Source of the DNA: Lepidostoma basale
Taxonomy: Eukaryota > Arthropoda > Insecta > Trichoptera > Lepidostomatidae
Assembly: GCA_022606425.2 (NCBI GenBank)
Contig: JAHDVF020000982.1
Coordinates: forward strand, 744,001 to 808,000
DNA: 64,000 nucleotides
Direction of reading: 5' to 3'
Shown here one piece after another: positions 24,801 to 39,800 of the stretch (its first letter is position 1; each line of letters begins with the position of its first letter). Below the pieces are notes generated by a model that searched no databases, was not told where the DNA came from, and saw only the letters and a list, made by a program, of their open reading frames with translations. Position numbers and translations under genes: made by a program.

Positions 24801-27800
24801 ATATTTTTTGATTCGACACTCTATCATACACAGAGTATCACACATTCGTCTAAGAGATCTCATTTCTACTGCATTTAATCTACTTTCATCCTTCTTTTGC
24901 CAGTTCCGTGCTTCGCTTCCATACATAAGGGTCGGTAGAAGAACACCATTGTGCACTGCCATTCTAGCTTTTTTGGATAGGTTTCAATTATTAATATGTA
25001 TGAAAAAAATATGGTTTTCATGGAGTTTTATTATAGTATTTATGTATGACATGTTTCGCCCTTCTAAAGCATTATCAAATGTTAAAACATTTGATAATGC
25101 CTTAGAAGGGCGAAACATGTCATACATGAATAATAATAAAACTCCTTGAAAACTATCGTTTTTTCATACATATTAATAAATTCCAATCAATTTCTTGCGA
25201 ATGAAAACGTCTATTTTCTAGAAGTTTTATTATATTGTAAGGAAATCACACGTTTCAGTTTCCTAAGACATTATCAAACGTGATTATCAATTTGATAATG
25301 CCTGCAAGGCAACGCGCGTACTAACTAACTAACCATCACGCTGTTTTTCCCGGAGGGGTAGGCAGAGAGGATGGACCGACACACTGTTCTATCATGACAT
25401 AACTCTCGCGCATCGTGACTTGCACGCTCGTCAATTGTTCATATTTTGTTCGAACATGGCCGCCTTTCAGTAATTGATTTCATTATGGCATGTCTTCCTT
25501 GGCCTTCCTCGACTTCTTTTTCCATTCAAACTAGTTGTATATATATACCATTCTACTATCCAGAATCAATTGTATCTCAATAGAGACGAAGATGCAAATT
25601 GGAAACAGAATATGGTTGATCGAGATGTTTACAGGACTTAATGACCTGTCATTGGTTGGGTTAAGCGCACGCTTTATGTAATACAACATTCCCCATTCCA
25701 CATTTTTTCTTATGACCACCATGTCTGAATTCTACTAACATTCATTCGTTCCATATGTCCAAACCATCTTAGTTACCCTTTCATATATTTTTTAAGACGC
25801 ATTCATCCGCCTTACATTCCTTTCTTACTTCATCATTAAATATTCTATCATACATTGTTTTTCCGCACACTCTTCTTAGTGACCTCATTTCTACGGCGTT
25901 TATCTTCAATTCTTAATTGTATTTAGGACGCAATCATCCACCTTACATAATTTTCTTACTAAACATGTTTTTTTACATAAAATATAATAAAACTTCTATA
26001 AAATAGACGTTTTTATTCGTATAAATGATTTAATACTGAGTTTTACATCATTGATAAAAGAAACAATAAAGAAATTCCCATAACTTATTTTGCTTTGATA
26101 CACACTTCTAAATATTTTTAAAAAGCTTTAACCCTTCCTTAAACATAAAAAATAGCTTGTTTTTTTAATGTTTTTAATTAATATATTGCCGAAAAGTATT
26201 TTTTGGTTAATATTACTAGAGGTTACCAATGTTTCTCAAGCCCTGGTTATAAGAAGCGAGTTAGCTCACTATAATTAATATTAAACAATACGCATACACC
26301 TAAGTTAAGCTAAAAAAAGTTGTTTTGAATGTATAAATCAACTGTGCTTGTGACGTTTTGTTAAGACGGTTATGCCAGTTCCACGCACGACGGTGATTGT
26401 TTCATTATCAAACGTGTATGATTACTTAATGACATATTGTTAACAACGATAAGCGAATATTCATATTACTACTAGAAGCTTTTGTTGATTTAAAAAAGTG
26501 AATATTCACTTCAAATATTGACCATATGAAGCAAGCATAGCAATTCAATTAACTATCAACAGTAAATATTCACTTCAAAAAGCAAACATCTTCCATAAAC
26601 AACAAATTACATCCAACAACAAATATTTACTTCGAACAAAAACATATTTACTTCTAACAACAAATATTTATTTTGAACAACAAATATTTATTTCGAACAA
26701 CGAATATTCAATTCGAACAACAAATATTAAATTCGAACAACAAATATTCAATTCGAACAAAAAATATTTACTTCAAACAATAAATATTCACTTCAAACAA
26801 CGATGGCGTGGAACTGACATAACCGTGTCATATTTTGATGCCAGATAGACAGACAGTTTGTGTAGTGACATACATATTTTAGAACAACACACTGTGAAAT
26901 TCAAAATATCATTTAAAAAAATATTTTAAATATTCAATCTACTTGAAGCATTATTAAGACAAATACAATTTAATACAGAAATAAAAAATATTTAAAATAT
27001 TGAATATACGTGTTTTGCAAATATGGCATATTTAAATGGCATTTTCGACCAATTTCAATTAATTTTATCAATGTTTTTTACAATAATCTAAGTCTTAAAA
27101 TTTTAGTATTCGCCTTAAATTTAATATAATCATTTTTAATTAAGGCTTTATTTTCTTATATTACAAAAAAAAACTAATTTGTGACGAATTTTGTGATACT
27201 TTTTAATCTATTGAATATGACACCATTTTAAAAATGTATATAATTATTTACTTAAATATACATTCTGTGTTATACATACAAAATATATTATAAATATTTT
27301 TTAAATTATTTATTATTATTTGCAAAAAGCAGTTTGCGCAAAAGTATACACGATCTACCACCATTGCCATAAATTGTTTGTTTAAAAATATTAATTTTTA
27401 GTTATTAAATTAATTAAACATGTATTTTAAACAAGCAAACTTACAAATCTATATAATCCTAAAGGCAGGATTATAAAACAGTTCTCAAGAATGAGTCATT
27501 ACTTGAGTATTGCTGGAATCCTTATGTAATTCAGCCCCTAATTTTTTTTTTTTAAATCAAACCACTTTTTTTAATTACTAGTGAATAGGCTATGTTTAAC
27601 CTCTAAATAACTATTTTTAATACTGTTTAATTCGTTTGTAGCATAGTACAGGAATAAGCCTAAGAGATAGCGTAAGAAACGATATAGTGAGAGAAAAAAC
27701 AAAGGTCACTGACGTCATCCACCGGGTGGCGACTCTAAAGTGTCAATGGGCAGGTCACGTAGCCAGAAGCTCGGACGAAAAATGGACAAGAAGACTGCTG

Positions 27801-30800
27801 ACTTGGAGACCGTGGACGGCGAAGAGAAGTGCAGGGCGACCGCAACTACGGTGGAAGGATGATCTGAACAGACACGTCGGAATAACCTGGATGCAGTTTG
27901 CACAGGACCGAGTGACATGGAAGCGAATAGAGGAGGCCATTGTCCAGGAGTGGACGGGAATAGGCTGAAGAAGAAAAATAAAAGGGAGATCATATTATAA
28001 ACTATCGGATTAAGTGTTTTAATTGTGTGGTATCATCAATAGATGTCACTGATAGGTAATATTCAATTAGCCCCAAACGTGAGGACATATAATATCAAAC
28101 TAGTTATTTCAATGGCTCACGGTTGGGGCGACACGCACGGATATGATAATGATATTATGGAAGCCATTTTGTCTTGTACTTATTATTTTATAACACTAAA
28201 ATCACTACCATACTTGAGTATTACTTCGAGACTAAGTAATATTTTATAATCCTACCTTGGATCCCTAAATATTAAATATGTATTTTTAATTTGCTTATCA
28301 AATATTTAAGCTGATAAATGTGTTTTTAAAAATGCATTGTCATTAATAATAGCTTAGTTGTTTTATATCTATAACTAAATAATTTCATTGCCGCCCGGTT
28401 TCAATACTTCCCGCATAATTACGAAAGTAATTAATATACGTAATAATTATTGCAACATTAGGGGTTCAAACGGGTATTAGGGCTACGATGGGGTATGTTT
28501 TGCTGGAAAGTATGCCTCTACAAAATGTCGTAAGGCGCCATGTTGCATTTACAATAGCAACACTACTACCAAGTCCAACTCTCTAGCGTCCACGAGAGGT
28601 CTTTTTAAAGACCCCGCGAACCCCGGGCAATGTGGCACATATTACTTAGTGCCATAGCAGATAGAGAGAGAGGACAAATGGCGAGCTTCCAGCGCCATAA
28701 AACTGGATACACCCAGTTAAGGGAAGGTAACCCCGACAGAAAATCCTCCAGAGAAGGCAAGGGGATACCACTCTGGATATTTTTCCCCAGGTCATCACCA
28801 TGAGGCCTACTCAAGGGTGATAGTCAACGTTAGGGAGACCTGACAGGACACAGAAAGAAGAAGAAGAAGAATTATTCCTCAAACAACTAATTAATCATAA
28901 ATATAATAAAAAAAATTCTTGAATTGTTGTCATGTATGTATATATAAGAAAATAAAAAATAAAAATGACTTAAGTAAAATTCTAATACTTCATTGATAGC
29001 CCTATTAAAGGATGAATAACATCGAAACCGGTGAGCAGAAGATGTGAACAGTGATTGAAATAAAATATTATAATACCTAAATCAAAATATATTCGAGCTT
29101 TTAAAACGCAAATCTAAGTCATGTATTTTATATGTTTCGGATTTTTTTATGAAATTACATTTGAAGCATATCATTTCAGAATACTTAATACCTTGTCTTG
29201 ATTATCAAAAGATTATTAATTGTTTTATTATCATTATTGGTTTTTCATTATTACACTCTTGTTAATATTTCACAATTATTATTATATTTTAAATATATTT
29301 TGCGTTTAATTTTTAATATTCATAAAAATCCTAGAATTTTATTAAATAGCTAGAAATATTTTTAAAACTTATTAAATTTGATCATTATTATCATTTAAAT
29401 TAATATTTAACTTTATTTTAATAATTCAAAATAAAAAATGTAGAATTATTTTTTTGCAAAACCTTATTTAATTATTTTTAAGAGAATCAAATGATTTTAC
29501 TGAAATCTCTTGATGGAAGTTCTTTTTAAATAATAATTAAATAAAACGATGTTTTTTTAACTACTTCCACTTTTGGCTTTATTTCGACAGCGACCGGTTT
29601 CGCCAGGTTCGCTGGCATCGACAGACTGGTCCACCAGTTTTTATTTAATTATTATTATTTAATTATGATTTAAAACGATTTTCTATAAATCAAAACACTA
29701 TTTTTCAATGTGGTTTTATTTATTTCACGTGTTTCAAATGGGATATACCTTTATCATCGGGAGAACTATCGTACTCGTATATATAATTATTACGATGATA
29801 AAATATATAATAAATTAAACATATTGACACAATCATAAAGGGACAAATTCTATATTTATTGTTTCTTGAACAATTGCGTATATCTCCATATTAAATAATT
29901 AATCCGAATGAAAACGTATGTTTTCTAGATGTTATATTATATTTTATAGAAATGACTTGTTTCCGTTAAATATAAAACATAATAAAACTTCTAGCAAACA
30001 TACGTTTTCATTTATTTTAATAGGGAAAAAACAGTGATTTTATTTATTAAAATTCGCAATTTAAGTACCGTTTTATTTCAATATACATACGAGTATAAGA
30101 GAAAATCACACAAAAATATTTTTAAAATCATTCAAAATTCAATCATTTTTTTACATATATTTAAAAACAATTATTACATATTAATAATTAAGATAAATAA
30201 TTAACTCTATCAGAATAATATTACTAATATTCTAGCTGAAATATTTGCAAATTATTTCGAAATATACCCCACAAAACAATCTAAATAAATAGACAAATTT
30301 AATAAAACGCGCATATTCTATGAAATTGGAATTCCATAGAAAACGTTTGACATATAAATGTTGCCAGTACGAAAAAATATTCGTTAATAACTGTGAGAAT
30401 TTGATAAATATTTATGTTTAACTTATTATGGCGATCTTACGGAGGCGTAGGTATAAAGGATATACGGCCATGGTCTTCCATCCTAGCACATTAGTGCAGC
30501 CTTCACATCAACAAGGCAGACATTTAAAATGTTTTTATTAAATCGATCTATGTTTTTTTGACACTTTTTTTTAATACATCGATTTAAATTCAAATATGTA
30601 CAACAACGAATCAATTATTTTTTCCATAGATGCCCATTTAAATGGAAAAAATACTTTAATTATACAATAATTAATTTGTGCAATAGTGAGTAAAATATTT
30701 CGTTACATCTACCAAGCGTGTTAGTGCAAGCAAACTTAATTTAGTAATAATTATTAATTGGAAATACCCCCACCATTTAATGAATATAATTGCGAGAATA

Positions 30801-33800
30801 TATAGTATTGCTTGAGAACTCAATTGTTGCTTAAGTTGTGACTTTGATTAAACAGTATCCACAATCAAACTATTGCTGTCAGGATATTTTCAGTAAGACA
30901 TCAGTATGGTGGACACTGTCACTAAAGAAAAAAATGATTTTATATATTGTAATATTATCTCTGATGCAACAAATTAATAAGCAATACTTTATAATCTCGC
31001 TAAAAATTAATTAAAAAAATAAATAGTTTAGTTGTAAAATTAAGAAAAAATATGAAATACTACAACATTTAAAAATAAAATGTATTCTACGTTCTTTTCT
31101 GTTTTGAAATATGAAACGATTTAAAAGTCAACGTCTTTTCTGCGTCAGTGACCTGTCTGCGACAATTACTGGTTCGTAAAACACGCGGCGCGCTAAGTCT
31201 GCGTTCCTGACCGTTTTTTGTCTATGACCGTCATTGTCTGTGACCGTTTGTGTCTCTGACCGCCGCCGCCCGGACCGGCGGCGCGTCTGTCGTCCGCCGG
31301 TCGGACTGTGATTGGTTAGTATAGAGTCGAGTCGCGGTCGCACTAATAATAGTATCTCCGCCTTCCTGGAATGATAAGCAGAGGGAAAAAAAGATAGACT
31401 CCATTGTCATACATACTTGGGTCAACCTCCGCGTCTGCCGTTTGTGCACTTACTTGCGTGGGTTCCAATATCGAGGATTTGCTTATCAAAGCACATGGGT
31501 TTTAAAGAATGAGAATCGGAAATATCCTCATCAATTTTTGGGTGAGCGTAATTGATAGCTGTTTATTTTTTTTAAATAATGGGTAATGTCGAATGATGGG
31601 TAATGTCGAATGATGGGTAATGTCGAATGATGGGTAATGTCGAATGATGGGTAATGTCGAATAATGGATGATGTTGAATGATGGGTAATGGCGACTGATG
31701 GGTAATGGTGAATGATGGGTAATGTCGAATGATGGGTAATGTCGAATGATGGGTAATGTCGAATGATGGGTAATGTCGAATGATGGGTAATGTCGAATGA
31801 TGGGTAATGGCGACTGATGGGTAATGGTGAATGATGGGTAATGTCGAATGATGGGTAATGTCGAATGATGGGTAATGTCGAATGATGAGTAATGTCGAAT
31901 GACGGGTAATTTCGAATGATGGGTAATGTCGAATAATGGATGATGTTGAATGATGGGTAATGGCGACTGATGGGTAATGTTGAATGATGGGTAATGACGA
32001 ATGATGGGTAATGTTGAATGATGGGTAATGTCGAATGATAGGAAGTGTCAAATGATGGGTAATGTCGAATTATTGGTATTTTAAATGGTAGGTAATGTAG
32101 AATGACGTGTAATTATTAATTCGAATGGTGCGTTATGTTTAATGATGGGTATTTAGGATCATTGTTAATTCACAACAATGAATTATGTCGAATTAGGGAT
32201 AATAACGAATAAGAGTCATTACGTATACGTGTCGGGGAATGATAATAAATCTGACAACGGGAAATATCGAAGAGTTCGATTATTTCAATAATGTAATAAT
32301 GGAATTGATCGAAACATTGTGTATCATTTTTTTTCGAAACTGGTCTCTGAATGCAGTAAATGCAAACTTACACAAAACCTTTGAACAGTGGTATTATTAT
32401 ATTAAAAATACGTATTTTGAAACTATAAAAGTTAAATTTCAAAAAGTATAATCGAATGTTGTGAATAATCAAATGATGAGTACCATCGAAAAAATATAAT
32501 TATTGATAGTGTTGAACGATGGCCACAGTGTATTGTACGATGGGTATTATCGAACGATGTTAATAATCGAATGATGGGTAACATCGAAAAATATAATTCT
32601 AGATTTACTGGATTATTAACAAACGGGTCATGCTTAAATAGGTTCAAACGATGAACACAGCGTGATAGAATCATTTTTAATACAAAGTGGCCTTACGGTA
32701 TTGGTGGTGCGCCTACGTAGTGGCCACCAGTGGCCTTACGGTATTGAAGTGGTTAACTAGACTGAGCCATAGCAACGCGTGGCCGGGTACAGCTAGTATT
32801 TAATATTTTTGTTTCTTAGTGCTTCTTAAAATTGTGATCTCCCCTTGACGTAGGCAGTCCTCCGTCGGTAATGATGTGAATAGTCGAATGATGGGAATAA
32901 TCGAATGATGGGAATAGTCGAATGATGTGTATGATCGAATAATGGGCCGTATCTATAAGCAAATTTACATAGCCGAATACTCTTTAACCCTTGTGCTCCG
33001 AGATGAAAACATATTTTTCCCAAACAAAAACCAAAATAATAAATAAAAACACACATCTAATCAAAATAAGTGCTGAAATAATTAAAATTTCAAATATTTT
33101 AATAAAATATATATATATATATATTATATAATTGTAATTTTTAAGACAGTATTTACATAAAAGGATTCATTGTATCTCAATAGAGACGAAGATGTAAATT
33201 GTTTTGGAAACAGAAAAGTGTGGTCGAGGCGTTTACAGGACTTATGACCTGTCATTGGTTGGGTTGAGCGATCGCTTTATGTAATACAACATTCCCCATT
33301 CCGCCCTTCTTACGACCACCACGTCTGACAATTATTTTTTAAAGATGTATATGTGCTTCTATGTTGAGGAACATTTCACATATTTTAGTTCAATCTACAC
33401 TAGCGCCATCTATTAAGATTACAATTTTTTTTAATATATGAAAAAACGATATTAGTTTGAATGATTTTCACCTTTGAATCGATAACTTGTTGATATTTCA
33501 AATATGTACAAACAGTCGAAGGAGGAAGTTTGAGAATAAATAAAAACATAGATATTATACAAAAGAAACTAAAAGAAGAAGATGTTACGTGTCGTGTGGT
33601 GCACTTGTTAGGAAAATGCCGGAGATAGAAGTCCAACACATTTAAAAATAATCACCTCCCAGAAGCCAGTGAAGATTTGGATGCAGAAGTGGATTGATTG
33701 AACCTCGAACGATTTTAGAAATATTTGTCACAAATGTCCCAAGTTTTTAACAATGTAACTATAATACCCACGGAGTAATTCACGTTTAAAATATTCCGTG

Positions 33801-36800
33801 ACGTCATCACTCTTGTGTTAATAGTCAACCTTTTAATGTAACCTTTCAACGTAATCCCATTTGTGTTAAATATATAAATGATCGATTCTGACAGACCAGT
33901 GGACGACTATTTAAAAAAAACATAGAATATTTTGCCCCTCCAAATCGTTTAACCCTTACCACTACTTTGTCGAATGCCAGCCGACATCGTTATATGTACG
34001 CTACAACTCAGTTGTCGGCTGGCGGCCGACAAGATAAGATTTGCGCGCGCGGTGTATTTTTGCGCGCAAAACTTGACACGTGTCGTTATTTCTTGTGATT
34101 ATTCGTTAAAAAAACATTTAATAAGATTTTGACTGTTTTCCGTTTTTATTTTACTATAAAATAATCCTTGCAAATTCACATAACCTAAAATGGCGGGAAC
34201 TTCGCGTGATACGTCATGCAGAGGAGCAATTAGAGTACAAGCCCCACTTCATTGCAAAACTGGACAAAGGTTCTAAAGACTGTACTGTGTGCATTAACAG
34301 AAAGATTCGAGGGGGAAGACGGGAAACAGTGTGATTTTGTGAGACCTGTTCCAGAAAACCTGGTCTCCATCCTGGAGATTGTTTTAAAAAGTACCATACT
34401 ATGCAAAACTATAAGTAGTCCATAATGTTTTTTGTAAATTGTTTTTTATTTGTATAATAAATCATTACAAATGAATTTTTAACGATTTTTTTTTGTAACT
34501 ACCTATCAATAAAAATATTTTGACATTATTTTAATTAGAGTTGGCTGACAAACAATATCAAAAAATAATGGAGTGGTAAGGGTTAATATAGTTTTTTTTG
34601 CAGTAGTTCCTAAGTAAAAATGTATTGTAATTCGTATTCTAAGATTTGGCATTGAATTCTTATTATTTTGTTTAAAAAAACTCGCTACTGGACAGGTTAA
34701 GGGTTTTTGTTTCAAATTGTCGACAGTTACCTTCGACGTTGACTTCAATATCGTCTAATTTCCCTCCTGGGTGTGTGATGAGCAGATGAGCTGGCTGCAA
34801 GACCGGCCCTGGTGGAGGAAGGGCAACCTGAGGACCAGGGCCGCCTACGCCGCCCACTGCCACTACCATCGGACAGCCGGGTACCGCTTTCTGTAAAACA
34901 AAAGAGATTAAAATACAACTAGATGAAATAGTAAAAAAAGTCGATGCTGAAGACACCATGTTGAAAGAATAAACCAGTTCCCAAGTTCCTGATGTACGAG
35001 ACCGTAGAGGATCATCGAATACCAGTCAACCATCAAAGAGGTGATGAGAAAATTTGTAGTTTTCATCACAAGATTAATATTGATGACATAGTAAGATAGA
35101 CACTCTCCTTTTCAAGTTGATGGGTATTTTCGGATTTTTCAAAATGTGACCAAGATTTTTTTTGGGCAGCAAAAATCTTGGTGACATTTTTAAAAATCCG
35201 AAAATACCCATCAACTTGAAAAGGATAGTGCTCAATGCCTGTGTCCTGCCAGTGTTCACTTATGGTATTGAGACAGTCACAATGTCACAAAAAAGTGCCA
35301 ACAAGCTAAGAGTCACTCAGAGAGCCATGTTGGGTATCAGTTTACGGGATAGACTCAGAAATGAGGACATAAGAGTCAGGACAAAGATTTCCGATGTTAT
35401 CAAGATGGCCGCAACCCTCAAGTGGCGATGGGCGGGACATGTCGCTCGCGATCCAGATGAAAAGTGGACAAGGCGACTGCTGTGCTGGTGGCCAAGGACG
35501 GCAAAGCGTGGAGTTGGGCGCCCACAGTTGCGTTAGCGCGACGATATCCGGAGAAGTGCGGGAAGTGCCTGGATGCGGATTGCTTAGAATAGAAGAGAAT
35601 GGAAAATGCGAGAGGAGGCCTACGTCCAGGAGTGGACGATCAATACAGGCTGAAGAAGAAGAAGAAGAAGAAGTAAGATAGAGTAAACAGACCAGATGAT
35701 TCTGGACGGACCACATCGGTAGGATGGATCCAGCGAGGATTCCAAAGATCTTGATGCATAAGACTTAGTTCCATTATCTGGGCGCCGCATGAGGTTCGAT
35801 ATTCCCTGATGGTGGAGAGGGTGCAGAAGAAATTTTTGCGATACCTCTATCTTAGGGAGTATGGATATTACCCGTGGCTCAATCCGACTGATTTCTTGCT
35901 AGGGATGCTAGGCTACAAGTCACTCGAGAGGAGATGAGACATTCACTTGGGCGTTCACTTCTTTCCACTGATAGGCGGTTGTATACACATTCAGAAATCC
36001 TGACTGATGTATATAGGTCTGTTCATCCCTAATAATTATCTTCGACAAAGAGGCCATAGATTGTTTTATCTCCCACGATGCAAAACCACGTAGGTAGAGC
36101 AATATCTTTGCTAAATCGTGTCACCTCAGAGGTGGACGTATTTAGTGATAGTGTAGTTGACCTGAGGGAGGCGCTGTCTCTGTCATTGTTATAATTGTGA
36201 GTTCATCATATTATTCCATTATTTGTTATTTACTGTTGTATCTAAAACTTTTTGTTGATAATATTATGTATCATTGGTGTATTGGAATGTAGTTCTGTGA
36301 TGCTTTTGATATGTTCAAATAAATTAAATGACTCCGAAGCCCGTCGACCGCCAAGACGATCACCAAAGAGATGGCGAGAAGGCTGGTCGTCTTCATCACA
36401 GAAAGAATGTTTAGATCCTGCATAAACAGATCGCAAAATCTACAATAAGAAGAAGAAGAAGATAAAAAATTATATATTGTCTAAACAGATCCAAGATCTG
36501 CAGAAAAAAATTATTAGATCAATTTATTATTCTTCTCAATGTGCCATGTCAAATACCATCAACGTCGACTATCACTCTGACTATCTCTCTGTCCTATGCG
36601 ATCCGGAACAACTCCCCCACCCTCCGAATACCGGTCCACTCTTTAATGTTTCCCAGTCAGGACATCTGGGGTCTTCCCACACTGCGCCTACCCTCAATCT
36701 TCCCTTTTTCAATAAGGTCCCTTTCCTTTCACAAATGACATTAATATTATAATATTTTTCACGTGATTGGAAAACAAGACTTAGCAATTCAATATGGCAA

Positions 36801-39800
36801 TGAATAAAAGTCAACTAGATGAAATAGACGATTCTGAAGACACCACGTTAAGAAGATGGACCCAGCGGTGTTTCCAAGATCGTAATACACACTTCGGAGG
36901 CCCATCGACTATCAGGTCCTTCAATAAAGAGATGGAGAGGAAGTTGGACGTCTTCATCACTTATCAGACATTTGTCGTCCACTGCTGAAAGTAGGCCTCT
37001 CCCACTACACCACTACCGCCATTCTCATCATGTCACTATTGTATTGCATCATTAAACTTATATAAAACGTACGTCAACTAGAAGTGCTTCTAGAAAACTT
37101 AAGCTTTCCTTAATATTAAACAAGTAATATATAGTTGTTTATAGTTACCTTGTTGAATGATACATTGACTATGTGGTCACAGGCTTCGGCTGGTACAAAG
37201 CTGACCGAAAATCTGGCATTTCCCTGAAACAAGAAACAAAAATGTTCAGTTAATTTGTGTATTATCTCCTCTGTAGTAGAAAGCTTGTAAAAAAACTATG
37301 TTTTCTATAACATTTTGAATGTATACAAATACACGTAGACAAATACTGGATTTTACCCATTTACGGATAATTTTTTTATTAGGATTAGAATCTCAATGGA
37401 GATGAAGATGTAATTTGTTTTCTGGGAACAGAATATGGTGGCCGAGGCGCTTACAGGACTTATGACCTATCCTTAGTTGGGTTAAGCGATCGCTTTATGT
37501 TTAAGAACATTCCCCATTCCGCCCTTCTTACGGCCACCACGTCTGACAAATTTTTGGAAGATGTATATATGCTAGAATGCTGCACTTCACATTTTTTTAG
37601 TTCGATCTACACTAGCGCCATCCTATGTTTTCTATTCCTATATACTTTTCAAGAGGCATATATCGAAAGGCTTTTCAAAAAAAACATAGAATTAACAACA
37701 ATGGTTCAAATCTGGCTATACAACACTAAATGAAAGTGAATAAAATACATAATCTACTCGTACCTTCCTGCTTATTGAGCCAACTACGCTCAAAGCGCGG
37801 TTATGTATTGGATATGTGATCAGCGATTCTTTGGTGATGGAACCCTTTTGAAACACTAAATACTCGTATTTTAACCTGGTTTTAAGTTCACTATTTAATT
37901 ATATTCATTTGATGAAAATCAATACAAACAAACTAACTAACCATCACGCTGTCTCACCGAAGGGGTAGGCAGAACAAATGGACTGCCACACTTTTCTTTC
38001 CTGACATATTTCTCTCGGTTCCTCAACATTCATACATCGTGTCCATGCACGCGCGTAGATTTCTCTGACTCCTCACATGGCCGACATTCAATATTTGATT
38101 TATTTGATCGTGCCACGTTTTCCTCGGTCTTCCTCTATTTCTGGTTCCATTTACATAGTTAACATATACTTTTTTTACCATTCTTTCTACATTCATTCTT
38201 CCCATGTGTCCAAACCATCTTAATGATCCTTTCATTCTTTTGTTCATAACACCATCATTCGCACCGCGTTCACTTCTTATATTTTCATTCGACACTCTAT
38301 CGTACACAGAATATCTACACATCCGTCTAAGAGATCTCATTTCCACTGCATTAATTCTACTTTCATCCTTCTTTTTCCAGTTCCATGCTTTGCTTCCATA
38401 CATGAGGGTCGGTAGAAGAACATCATTGTGCACTGCCATTCTAGCTTTTTTGGATAGGTTTTTTTTTGCGATAATAACTTTAAAAAATAACATTATAAAT
38501 AAGTTTTTTTACCTGTGGATGAACTTGCGTGGGAATATTCAGCCCCCTGGCCGAAATGGTGATCTCTAGGTTCCCCTCCCCGGCGCGGGATGCGTCCACG
38601 GAGAAGTGGGCCGGTCCCCCGACGAGGGCAACCCCTTCGCCACCAGAGGCGCCCCCTTCCAATACGGTTCCGTCGCCCCCTGAACTGCCGCCGCTTACCG
38701 AACCGACAGAAACCAAACGTGCGTCATACGCCTTGGCTACGAACGGGGTACCCTGAAACAAAAAATTAATTTTTCAGTTTTCAGTTTTCATGTTTTTCAC
38801 AAATGAACATTACATTTTATCAACAACAAAACTTCATGCCGTTTCTCCAATACACTAAAGATACAAGTTAGAGATACACAATAATAAGTAATACATAATA
38901 AAATAATTAAAGAGCGAGAAACATAAGATGCATGACCAATTAATATACCATACATCATCGGTCGACCCCAAAAAAGATGGTCTGATGACATCATTTCAGT
39001 CGAAGGAAGAAGATGGATGAGAGTCGCGCAGGATAGAAGAAAATTAACTCACGAATCAATTGTATCTCAATAGAGACGAAAAAGCAAATTGGAAACAGAA
39101 TATAGTTGATCAAGGTGTTTACAGGACTTATGACCTGTCATTGGTTGGGTTAAGCGCACGCTTTATGTAATAAAATATTCCCCATTCCACCTTTTTTTTC
39201 TTATGACCACCATGCCTGACAAATTTTTTTGGAAGTTGTATATATGTTAATCTCCAACACCACCCTTTACATGGTAGTATATTCAATCTACACACTAACG
39301 CCATCTATGAAGATTGTATTTTAAGCATTAAGCAGAAGATCTTTTTAACGCAATGTGAAAGGCTACCGCCATTTACCTCATTGCTAGAAACCGCCTAATT
39401 AACTGTTTGAGGAGGCCTACATCCAGCAGTGGGGAGATAGCTAAGGAGAATAAGGTCTAAAAATATGGAATGGAATCTGTAGCTACCACAAAATCAAATC
39501 AAATCAAATCAGTTTATTTCGTCAATAGATATTACAAAATTAATTTTGAATGCATCTATTGAGAACAGGTAAAATAATATATTGTGTATAGTATACTACC
39601 AGAAACGCATGAGAGATGGTTCAACATTAGGAAGACAGGATATTTTTCAGAATCAAGAGTATTTGCCTTCTGAACGTATTTTCACTAATATGAAAGACGT
39701 CGATCTCCGAGGAGACCACGTTCAGCAGATTAATTGCTCTTCCTACCGGTGTCACCAGAGGCAGGTTGGTTCTGGCGGCCGGTAGGTAAAACAATCTATG

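Noticed and set aside
27687..27968. 93-codon open frame as a host gene
   Set aside because: LINE-B tail; near-identical sequence at 21060-21360 and related sequence at 35394.
31572..32051. 159-codon open frame on the minus strand (PIIRHYPSFDITHHS pattern)
   Set aside because: It is the translation of a 17-bp minisatellite: 17 residues repeat every three units, with no start context or domain.
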